This document shows, piece by piece, positions 36,324 to 43,540 of a stretch of DNA of 64,000 nt. Location: positions 25,679 through 89,678 of the forward strand of contig CABYXC010000005.1 of NCBI GenBank assembly GCA_902522865.1, read 5' to 3'. Within the stretch, counting starts at the first letter, position 1, and every line of letters starts with the position of its first letter. Below the pieces are notes generated by a model that saw only the letters and a list, made by a program, of their open reading frames with translations, was not told where the DNA came from and did not search any database. The position numbers and the translations under genes are program-made. The DNA is from an uncultured Alphaproteobacteria bacterium. GTDB lineage: Bacteria > Pseudomonadota > Alphaproteobacteria > HIMB59 > GCA-002718135.

Positions 36324-37487
36324 TTAATACTTTATATCCTTAAAAAATTTCTCTGCTATAATTTTTTTATCAACTTCATTTATATCGGTTAATCCCACTA
36401 AGCCAAGATTTGTACTTAACTCTTCTTTAATTAGGTTAATGATTCTTCTAAGACCTCTTGCACCATCTGCTCCAATAGCATACATCAAAGGTCTGCCAAA
36501 CATAACAAAGTTAGCTCCCAGAGCTAATGCGCGTAAAATATCACTACCACTTCTAATGCCACTATCAAAAAGTATCGGAAAATCGTCTCCTAAGGCTTTT
36601 CGTATTAATGGCAAAGCATTAATAGAAGCAGTAGCACTATCTAATTGCCTTCCACCATGATTTGATACTTGAATTGCATCAGCACCAGCCTCTTTAATTT
36701 TTAAAGCATCTTCAGAATTCATTACTCCTTTGATTATTAATTTTCCTTTCCAAGCGTCTCGAACTCTTTTTAGAGTATTCCAATCAGTTGCTCCTCTACT
36801 TTCTTTTCGTCTAAAAATTTGATCACCACTTTTAGAGGTAACATAATTCATTGGTTGTGGAGCGCCTTTAAACAAAGTTGTTAAACTCCATTGAGGATGT
36901 AGTGCAAAATCTAAAAATTGTTTTGGGCCAATTTTAAATGGATAACCAAAGCCATTTCTATCATCTCTAGCTCTTCTTGAAAGAATTGGAACATCAACAG
37001 TGAGGATCAAAACCTTGTATCCAATACCTTCTGCTCTTTTTAATAATTCCATAATAAATTCTTCACTTTGAAAAATATATATTTGCATCCAAGAATGACC
37101 TTCTGAAAAAGTAAACATATCTTCTAGCGTAGTACTAGAAGCCATTGAAACACATGTTGGAATATTATTATATGCACTTTCTTTTGCTATCATTTTATCT
37201 GCATCAGGCCATGAAAGATTTGTCATTCCCATTGGCGCAAATCCAAATGGATAATCAAAATGAAAATCAAATATTTTTTTACTTAAATTTCTATTCTCAA
37301 CATTTCTAAAAACCTTAGGCTCAAGTCTAATTTGATCTAATGCTGTACTATTAATTTCTGCAAGTTTGTCATCTCCTGATGCTCCATCAATAAAGTCAAA
37401 GACTAATTTTGGTAATCTTTTTTTAGATAGTATTATTGCATCATCAATTGTGTGAATTTTTGTGCTAGGTTTAATGAGATAATTCAT
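36324..37487 (-). CDS. FMN-dependent 2-hydroxyacid oxidase/dehydrogenase
   Basis: This 387-residue TIM-barrel flavoenzyme belongs to the LldD/glycolate-oxidase/mandelate-dehydrogenase family and oxidises a 2-hydroxyacid to the 2-oxoacid. Key segments are FAPMGMTNL near 77, TVDVPILSRRARDDRNGF near 165, KGVMNSEDA near 248 with the FMN lysine, and VSNHGGRQLD near 270, which carries the catalytic histidine and substrate arginine. The usual DYxxGGA N-terminal motif is DFIDGASGD. There is no membrane-binding insert. The substrate is unknown; lactate, glycolate or a mandelate-like acid are possible. Confidence 0.87.
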   Translation of the reverse strand: MNYLIKPSTKIHTIDDAIILSKKRLPKLVFDFIDGASGDDKLAEINSTALDQIRLEPKVFRNVENRNLSKKIFDFHFDYPFGFAPMGMTNLSWPDADKMIAKESAYNNIPTCVSMASSTTLEDMFTFSEGHSWMQIYIFQSEEFIMELLKRAEGIGYKVLILTVDVPILSRRARDDRNGFGYPFKIGPKQFLDFALHPQWSLTTLFKGAPQPMNYVTSKSGDQIFRRKESRGATDWNTLKRVRDAWKGKLIIKGVMNSEDALKIKEAGADAIQVSNHGGRQLDSATASINALPLIRKALGDDFPILFDSGIRSGSDILRALALGANFVMFGRPLMYAIGADGARGLRRIINLIKEELSTNLGLVGLTDINEVDKKIIAEKFFKDIKY

Positions 37488-37535
37488 TTTAATATTTGTA
37501 TTCTAATATAATTTATAATTCTATTACAAAATAAA

Positions 37536-38765
37536 TTAGTTTTTTGAAATACCCTTCCAAGGTATTGGACTAGATGGAATATCATCTTTTAAACCTCTTT
37601 GTATTTCTCCTTTCTCATCATACATTGGTAAAGTACATATTTCACCTTTTTGCACACTACCATCATCACATCTAACATCTACTATTGTGTCTGGCCCAAA
37701 CTCTGCTTTATCCATATGAACTATTGCAACACCACAAACTTGAAATGGCGACCATGTACTTGAAGTTACAATTCCAACTTTTTTATTATCAATAGAAATT
37801 TCAGAATCAACCAACGCAAAGCTATTTTCCACTCTCATACCCCATGTTAAACAATTTTTGTTTGCATTAAGTAAATAATCTCTTCCGATAAAATCTCCTT
37901 TATTAAAATCTATAAATTTTCCTAATCCAACGGCAAATGGAGATCTATCTCTCGTAAAATCTCTCCCTGCAGATAAGAGACCTGCCTCAATTCTTCTACA
38001 TCTAAATCCTGGTGAGGCTGTTAGAATCATTCCCATTTCTTCGCCTTTACTGAGTATTAAGTCTCCAATTTTTTTTGAATCATTTTCTGGTCTTAAATAA
38101 ATTTCCCAGCCAAGTTCATTTGTAAAACCTGTTCTGCTTATAATCACTTCTTCCGAATCAATTGAAGTTTCAACCCAATCAAAATAATTAAAATTATTTT
38201 TTAATGGTATATCAACTAGTTTTTCTAAAAGTTTTAGAGATTTAGGGCCTTGTATTTGACTTACCCAAACGTTTGGATCTTTAATTTCAACATCTAAATT
38301 TTTCGAATGAGCTTTGTACCAACTATATAAATGTCCATCACCTTGTGCAAACCAAAATTTATTTTTTTCTAATCTTAATAATAATCCATCTGAAATCATT
38401 CCTCCATCATGGTAACAAGCAAATTGATAAGAACATCGTCCTATTTTTACTTTTGAAATATCTCTAGGAAATATTTGTTGAAGTAAATTTTCAGCATCCG
38501 GACCAGAGATTTCGTATGGATGCTCACCTGTATGACGTAAAATTATTTCTTGTCTAGCTTTCCAATACATTTCATCTGCTGTAGCATGAGATAATTTTTC
38601 AAGCGTAAATCTCCCATCGGCGTAGTTAGTATATTCTGGGTTAAGTGGTAACTCTTGATAAGTTAAAGGATGTATTTTCATGGGTCTAGCCAAATCTAGA
38701 GATCTACCAGTTTCTTTAATAACTGGCTTTACAACAAATCTGTAATTACTAACTAAATCTCCCAT
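37536..38765 (-). CDS. GcvT-family THF-dependent methyltransferase (second paralogue)
   Basis: This 409-residue GcvT-fold protein has HTGEHPYEISGPDAENLLQ near 75-93, the folate-binding-domain start, GGMISDGLLLRL near 120, QGPKSLKLLEKL, and RIEAGLLSAGRDF near 262-274, where the acidic residue that contacts folate usually lies. It is longer than the DmdA-like paralogue at 33118 and differs from it clearly. Family members include glycine-cleavage T-protein, O-demethylases (LigM, DesA) and dimethylglycine or sarcosine demethylating domains. With no GcvH, GcvP or sarcosine subunits nearby, an O-, N- or S-demethylase is likelier than a glycine-cleavage role. Confidence 0.82.
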   Translation of the reverse strand: MGDLVSNYRFVVKPVIKETGRSLDLARPMKIHPLTYQELPLNPEYTNYADGRFTLEKLSHATADEMYWKARQEIILRHTGEHPYEISGPDAENLLQQIFPRDISKVKIGRCSYQFACYHDGGMISDGLLLRLEKNKFWFAQGDGHLYSWYKAHSKNLDVEIKDPNVWVSQIQGPKSLKLLEKLVDIPLKNNFNYFDWVETSIDSEEVIISRTGFTNELGWEIYLRPENDSKKIGDLILSKGEEMGMILTASPGFRCRRIEAGLLSAGRDFTRDRSPFAVGLGKFIDFNKGDFIGRDYLLNANKNCLTWGMRVENSFALVDSEISIDNKKVGIVTSSTWSPFQVCGVAIVHMDKAEFGPDTIVDVRCDDGSVQKGEICTLPMYDEKGEIQRGLKDDIPSSPIPWKGISKN

Positions 38766-38806
38766 AAAATTTATTCAACTTATCATAAAATATTGAAAAA
38801 AAAATT

Positions 38807-39730
38807 TTAAAATAAATTCTTAATAGCTTCAATATGTCGTGGCTTTACTTCACAGCATCCACCAACTAGAGTAACACCTTCATTTAAAGAATTTAAAACA
38901 AACATTTTATATTTTTCTTCTCCAAATTCTTCATTTCGAGTGCCAAGTAACTCAATGGGATCAATATAATCATAATGTCCTTCAAAACCTTCTGAATTAA
39001 ATTTCTCTTCATTACTAGTAGGCAGTTCTTTAAATAAATTCATTTTATAACCAAAAGGAAGCTTTTGTTTATTAAATATAGGAATACTCAAATTAACGAT
39101 TTCAGGTGATACGCAGGCTGATACTATCCCGCAACAATTAAATTTTTGAATAGTTTCAAAAAGTTCATCAAGACTTTCTCCAGATGGTAATTTTCCATCA
39201 TAACGTAAGTGTGCACCCACAAGAACTTGTTTATTAAATTCTTTTGAAGCTTCTAAAGCAATTTTTATTTCTTTGATGGAACACAAAACATCTAAGTAAA
39301 ATATATCGACATAATCTTTTAATATTTTTGCAATTTCATGAAAATAATTAAACATTGTTTCATCAGTTTCAAAATGTATTGGGGAATATGTATTACCTTG
39401 ATTAGGCAGTGAGCCTGCAATAATAACTTTTTTTTCACTTTCATTTTTTGCTTTTAATGCAAGTGCTCCAGCAGATCTTATTCCAAATTCAAATTTATCA
39501 AGTAAATTATATTTTTTTAGTAGCCTCCTTCTAACACTAAAATTTGAAGTGACTATTAATTGTGATCCAGCATTTATAAAATTTTTATGCATTTCTACGA
39601 CCATGTGGTGATTATTTTCATTTAATAAAGCTTGTGCTGACCAAAGATCACCTGTTGTATCTAAACCCATTTCCATTAAAGTTTGACCGGAACCTCCATC
39701 AAAGAGGTATTTCTTATTTTTTAAAAACAT
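38807..39730 (-). CDS. Homocysteine S-methyltransferase family protein (BHMT/MmuM-like)
   Basis: This 307-residue TIM-barrel methyltransferase uses zinc to activate a thiol. It begins with LFDGGSGQTLMEMG, the usual DGG(A/M)GT-like start. The zinc cysteines are in GIVSACVSPE near 205 and in LVGGCCEV near 290-297 (GGCC motif). Known relatives pass a methyl from betaine, DMSP or S-methylmethionine to homocysteine. Together with two GcvT-fold proteins in the same operon it gives a second route for methyl groups. The gene follows the solute-binding-protein gene after a perfect hairpin. Confidence 0.82.
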   Translation of the reverse strand: MFLKNKKYLFDGGSGQTLMEMGLDTTGDLWSAQALLNENNHHMVVEMHKNFINAGSQLIVTSNFSVRRRLLKKYNLLDKFEFGIRSAGALALKAKNESEKKVIIAGSLPNQGNTYSPIHFETDETMFNYFHEIAKILKDYVDIFYLDVLCSIKEIKIALEASKEFNKQVLVGAHLRYDGKLPSGESLDELFETIQKFNCCGIVSACVSPEIVNLSIPIFNKQKLPFGYKMNLFKELPTSNEEKFNSEGFEGHYDYIDPIELLGTRNEEFGEEKYKMFVLNSLNEGVTLVGGCCEVKPRHIEAIKNLF

Positions 39731-39756
39731 TTTTTTGGAAGATTAGTAGAAATAGT

Positions 39757-39778
39757 GTGGCGCATTTAAATGCGCCAC
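39757..39778 (-). terminator. Perfect hairpin after the solute-binding-protein gene (attenuator or mRNA 3' end)
   Basis: The half-site GTGGCGCATTT is followed at once by its exact reverse complement, giving a 22-base perfect palindrome between the solute-binding-protein stop (39795) and the next start (39730). On the minus strand no long T-run follows, so it may work as a partial terminator or as an mRNA-stabilising end that keeps the binding-protein message in excess. Confidence 0.6.
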
Positions 39779-39794
39779 AAAGAAAATTAATATT

Positions 39795-41423
39795 TTATGC
39801 AAACCACCAACGTTCAGAAAGTTTGTTACCGTCACTTTCCCAGTTACCAGCAACATCTTCACCGTGAGCAAGTTTTTTAGAACCAGCACCAACGTATTGG
39901 TTAAATGCATAAACAATTGCACCACCATCGTAGTTACAAAGAGCTTGTGCTTCCCAGTACATTGATTTTCTTTTTTCTGCATCAAGTTCTGATCTAGCAG
40001 ATCTAACAAGTTCATTGAAACGAACAGTTGAATCAGTTTGAACTAGATTACCCCAAGCAGCTTCGTTCCACTCTGTGTCATCTGTGAATGCAGCAGACCA
40101 CATCATATCTTCTGTAGGTCTTCCACCCCAAGAACTCATACTGAAACCTTTAGTGTTCCATACGTTACTCCAGTAACCATCTTCAGGCTCTTTTTTAACT
40201 CGAAGATCGATACCACATTCTTGAGCAGATGCTGCTATCAAGTTAGTTGCATCTGTACATCCTGCATAAGGAACCTCAGAAGTACTAATTTCAATTGGTC
40301 CACTTACTCCAGATTTTTTCCAGTGATAAGCAGCTTTATCAGCATCGAACTCTCTCTGCTCTAAAGCGCTATTATGGTATGGGTGAGCAGTAGAGATCGG
40401 ATGATCATTACCAACAGTACCATATCCAAGCATAATCTTATCAACAATTTCCTGTCTTTTGATTGCAAACTTCATTGCCATACGCACATCAAAGTTATCA
40501 AACGGTGGAACGTTCAATCTCATTGGAGCTGTATAGTGAGCGTAACCAGAAGCTGCTGTAATTTCTACACTAGGATTTCTAGTCAATAAATTAGCAGTTC
40601 TAAGATCAACACCATTCATCCAGTCAATTTCACCGTTTAATAATGCTGCTTGTCTAGTAGCAGGATCATTAATTCCGATTACTTCAACTGAATCAAAGTG
40701 TGCAACACTATCACCTTTGAAATAATTTGGATTTCTTTTTCCAAATTTTGCACCAACACCAGGATTGAATTCATCCATAATATATGGACCAGTTCCAATC
40801 GTTGATTGAGCATCAACAACTCCATCTTTTGTTGGTTTAATCATAATGTGATAGTCAGTAGTTATTGCAGGCCAATCGGCATTTGCACCTTTTAGCTTAA
40901 AAATAACTCTATCATTTCCATCAGCAGAAACTGTTTCAATTTGAGATAAAAGTCCACCTGCTGCCGAAGCAGTATCTGGATTCATATGATACTGATAGTT
41001 GAGCACAACATCTTCTGCTGTCATTGATTTACCATTATGGAATTCAACACCTTTGCGAAGATTATATACCCATGTTTGAGCATCGTCAGATTCAATTGAC
41101 TCAGCAAGCTCTCCAACAATTGTGTGATCTGAATCAACAACAGTTAGACAGTTTTGATATGACCAAGCAGTAGCTTGCATAAATGAGCTCTGATAAGTTG
41201 CTGGATCAAGAGTATCAGTTGCATCTGCTGCACTATTACCCCATCTTAAATGTCCACCTTTTTTTGGTGTAGCTGCAACTGCTTTATCTGCTAATGATAA
41301 TGCAATTGGTAGCGTGACCCCAGTAGCAAGGACAGACATCATGAACTGTCTTCTATCAATAAGCCCTTTTGTTAGCTTTGAAGACTGTTCTTCAATGTAT
41401 TTGTCTATTTTCTTATTTTTCAT
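39795..41423 (-). CDS. ABC transporter family-5 solute-binding protein, Tat-exported
   Basis: This 542-residue periplasmic binding protein is of the peptide/nickel/opine class (SBP_bac_5). A Tat signal is visible: DRRQFMMSV with R24-R25, a hydrophobic stretch, and a cleavage-like AVAA near 50. GKSMTAEDVVLNYQYHM and GTGPYIMDEFNPG are family core segments. I chose ATG 41423 because AAGGGAGG lies 4 bases upstream; an upstream ATG at 41519 would bury the signal. The matching permease and ATPase genes start on the other strand 200 bases away. The gene looks less AT-rich than its neighbours, as expected for high expression. The ligand is unknown. Confidence 0.9.
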   Translation of the reverse strand: MKNKKIDKYIEEQSSKLTKGLIDRRQFMMSVLATGVTLPIALSLADKAVAATPKKGGHLRWGNSAADATDTLDPATYQSSFMQATAWSYQNCLTVVDSDHTIVGELAESIESDDAQTWVYNLRKGVEFHNGKSMTAEDVVLNYQYHMNPDTASAAGGLLSQIETVSADGNDRVIFKLKGANADWPAITTDYHIMIKPTKDGVVDAQSTIGTGPYIMDEFNPGVGAKFGKRNPNYFKGDSVAHFDSVEVIGINDPATRQAALLNGEIDWMNGVDLRTANLLTRNPSVEITAASGYAHYTAPMRLNVPPFDNFDVRMAMKFAIKRQEIVDKIMLGYGTVGNDHPISTAHPYHNSALEQREFDADKAAYHWKKSGVSGPIEISTSEVPYAGCTDATNLIAASAQECGIDLRVKKEPEDGYWSNVWNTKGFSMSSWGGRPTEDMMWSAAFTDDTEWNEAAWGNLVQTDSTVRFNELVRSARSELDAEKRKSMYWEAQALCNYDGGAIVYAFNQYVGAGSKKLAHGEDVAGNWESDGNKLSERWWFA

Positions 41424-41427
41424 TTGT

Positions 41428-41435
41428 CCTCCCTT
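41428..41435 (-). promoter_or_regulatory. Strong Shine-Dalgarno of the solute-binding-protein gene
   Basis: AAGGGAGG on the minus strand ends 4 bases before the ATG at 41423. It decides between that start and the ATG 96 bases upstream. Confidence 0.75.
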
Positions 41436-41520
41436 ATAATTGAACAAAAACCTAAGATTTTTGTTCATAATTTCTAGAAATTTAACAAAAAACAAACTTA
41501 AGTTAATATATAAAAACATA

Positions 41521-41544
41521 TATAACGTTTTAATTCAACGTATA
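41521..41544. promoter_or_regulatory. Inverted repeat in the divergent intergenic region (candidate operator)
   Basis: TATAACGTT and AACGTATA form an imperfect inverted repeat (one base missing on the right arm) in the 200-base gap between the divergent binding-protein and permease genes. No regulator gene is adjacent, so a shared operator is only a proposal. Confidence 0.3.
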
Positions 41545-41567
41545 AATTATTAATTTTAGCTTACATG

Positions 41568-41596
41568 TTGACCTAATTTAGACAAAACTTTAAGAA
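41568..41596 (+). promoter_or_regulatory. Candidate sigma-70 promoter of the permease operon
   Basis: TTGACC (41568-41573) matches five of six -35 positions and lies 17 bases before TAAGAA (41591-41596), a weak -10. It precedes the Shine-Dalgarno of the permease gene by 16 bases. AT-rich background makes chance matches common. Confidence 0.3.
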
Positions 41597-41612
41597 TTAA
41601 GATTGTATCTTT

Positions 41613-41620
41613 AAGGAGGG
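41613..41620 (+). promoter_or_regulatory. Strong Shine-Dalgarno before an ATT start codon
   Basis: AAGGAGGG is placed 4 bases before the in-frame ATT at 41625. No ATG, GTG or TTG of the permease frame is within reach of it; the first TTG is 38 bases further on. Confidence 0.65.
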
Positions 41621-41624
41621 TAAT

Positions 41625-42623
41625 ATTAGTAGAATTCATCCAATATTTAGAACAATTTTGTTAAGGCTTAGCCTTGGTCTCGTTACAGTTTTTGCATTTT
41701 CGGTAATAATATTTAGTACATTCTCTTTTTTACCGGGAGACTTTGCCACGGAAATATTAGGTCAAAGTGCAACAAAATCTGCAGTAAAAGCCCTAAGAGC
41801 AGAATTGGGTTTAGATAAACCTCCTGTAACAAGATATTTTGATTGGTTAGGAAATGTTTTTCAAGGAGATTTTGGTAGTTCTTTCTCTGGAAGATCTAAA
41901 GTTCAAGGGGATCAAGGTGATAGGTCTAGAGAAGTTGTTGGTTTAATTGTCCCCAGATTAAAGAATACATTATTTTTAACAGGGGTTGCCGCCATGTTGG
42001 CTATTCCTCTATCTTTAATCTTAGGTATCTCAGCAGCATTATACAGAAACTCTTATTATGATAGGTCAGCAACTGGAGTTAGCTTAGTAACCGTATCTTC
42101 ACCAGAATTTTTTACAGCCTATATTTTTATTCTTTTACTAGCGACACTGTTTCCAGTTTTTCCAACTATTTCTAATGTGGATGAAGCTTCAACTTTGGCT
42201 GAAAGATTTTACAGGACTGCTCTTCCAGTTTTTACTTTGACATTAATTACTATGGGTCACATGATGAGAATGACAAGGTCAGCGATAATAAATATCTTAT
42301 CAAGTGAATATATTGAAATGGCAAAATTATCGGGAGCTTCTAGATATGAGGTAATTGTTAAACACGCACTTCCAAATGCTTGGGCACCTATTTCTCAAGT
42401 AATTGCAATAAACTTAGCTTATATGTTGATTGGCTCAGTTGTTGTTGAATATGTTTTTAACTATCAAGGTATTGGTAGGTTGATGGTCGGATCAGTCTAT
42501 AATCGAGATTTACCCGTTGTTCAAGCTTGTGCATTAATTTTTGCATCAACATATGTAATATTAAATTTAATTGCTGACTTGATCGGAATTATTTCTAACC
42601 CAAGGTTACTATATCCTAAATGA
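41625..42623 (+). CDS. ABC transporter permease (DppB/OppB type)
   Basis: This is the first transmembrane subunit of the dipeptide-class importer, about 332 residues. It has six hydrophobic helices, the FLPGDFATEILG periplasmic segment after helix 1, and the ATPase-contact loop EMAKLSGASRYEVIVKHALPNA near 225-246. The start is unusual: a strong Shine-Dalgarno lies 4 bases before ATT at 41625, which would give an N-terminus beginning (M)SRIHPIFRTILLRL; a TTG at 41658 is the only standard alternative and has no ribosome-binding site. It overlaps the next permease gene by an ATGA junction. Confidence 0.85.
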   Translation: MSRIHPIFRTILLRLSLGLVTVFAFSVIIFSTFSFLPGDFATEILGQSATKSAVKALRAELGLDKPPVTRYFDWLGNVFQGDFGSSFSGRSKVQGDQGDRSREVVGLIVPRLKNTLFLTGVAAMLAIPLSLILGISAALYRNSYYDRSATGVSLVTVSSPEFFTAYIFILLLATLFPVFPTISNVDEASTLAERFYRTALPVFTLTLITMGHMMRMTRSAIINILSSEYIEMAKLSGASRYEVIVKHALPNAWAPISQVIAINLAYMLIGSVVVEYVFNYQGIGRLMVGSVYNRDLPVVQACALIFASTYVILNLIADLIGIISNPRLLYPK

Positions 42624-43540
42624 GTGAAAATTTATCTTATTCTGCAAAAAGTGAAGTTGCAAATTTAATTAAAAGAAGAACTAGATTAGAAAGATTAAAA
42701 ATTGCCTTATCAAAAGCTCCAATCTCAGCTTGGTTTGGTATGATTGTACTATTTATATATTTTTTTGCTGCAATATTTGCTCCTTTAATTGCTCCACATG
42801 GAGAAGCAGAAATATTCCCAGTAGCTTATGCTCCTTGGGGAGATGGTCATATATTTGGTACTGATCAAATTGGAAGAGATATTTTTTCTCGCATTATCTA
42901 TGCTGCAAGAAATACAATTGGTATTTGTTTATTGGCTACTTTTATTGCTTTAGGAATTGGAACAGTATTTGGAATTATAGCTGCTCTGGATAGAAGGTAT
43001 TTAGATCAGCTATTAAGTAGAATAGTAGACACGCTTATGGCTATACCTGTAATGATTTTTACTTTTATACTTTTATCAGTTTTTGGACCTACTAATTTTA
43101 ATTTAATTGTCATTTTAGGAATTTTGGAGTCAACTAGATTTTTTAGAATATCAAGATCAGTTGCTGTTGGTCAAGTTGTTCTAGAATATGTAGAGGTCGC
43201 GAGATTAAGAGGTGAAAATTTATCATATATTATTTTCAGAGAAATACTTCCTAATATAGCTTCACCTTTGATTATTGAGTTTGGTTTGAGGTTCATATTT
43301 ATAATTTTTACAATATCTAGTTTAAGTTTTTTAGGAATTGGCATTCAACCCCCTTCAGCAGATTGGGCATCAATGGTGAGGGAAAATGCAATACTTATTC
43401 AATATGCGCAATATGATATAACAGCAGGTTTAACACCACTAATTCCAGCTGCTGCAATTGCTTTACTTTGTGTATCAATTAATTTTGTTGTTGATTGGTA
43501 TCTTTACATTACTAGTGGATTAAAAGATGACGTTAAATAA
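42620..43540 (+). CDS. ABC transporter permease (DppC/OppC type)
   Basis: This is the second membrane subunit of the importer, 306 residues with six helices. The cytoplasmic N-terminus is followed by the first helix (IVLFIYFFAAIFAPLIAPHG), the FGTDQIGRDIFSRIIYAARN segment typical of DppC, and the EAA loop VEVARLRGENLSYIIFREILPNI near 192-214. It overlaps DppB by 4 bases and the ATPase gene by 14, so the three are one operon. Substrate specificity rests with the binding protein encoded on the other strand. Confidence 0.9.
   Translation: MSENLSYSAKSEVANLIKRRTRLERLKIALSKAPISAWFGMIVLFIYFFAAIFAPLIAPHGEAEIFPVAYAPWGDGHIFGTDQIGRDIFSRIIYAARNTIGICLLATFIALGIGTVFGIIAALDRRYLDQLLSRIVDTLMAIPVMIFTFILLSVFGPTNFNLIVILGILESTRFFRISRSVAVGQVVLEYVEVARLRGENLSYIIFREILPNIASPLIIEFGLRFIFIIFTISSLSFLGIGIQPPSADWASMVRENAILIQYAQYDITAGLTPLIPAAAIALLCVSINFVVDWYLYITSGLKDDVK

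Noticed and set aside
39743..40015. 90-residue minus-strand frame over the end of the solute-binding-protein gene
   Set aside because: It lies in another frame of a clear gene, runs through the hairpin, and has no domain or start signal.
41424..41519. Earlier ATG for the solute-binding protein
   Set aside because: The strong Shine-Dalgarno and the Tat signal both fit ATG 41423; the extension would bury the signal.
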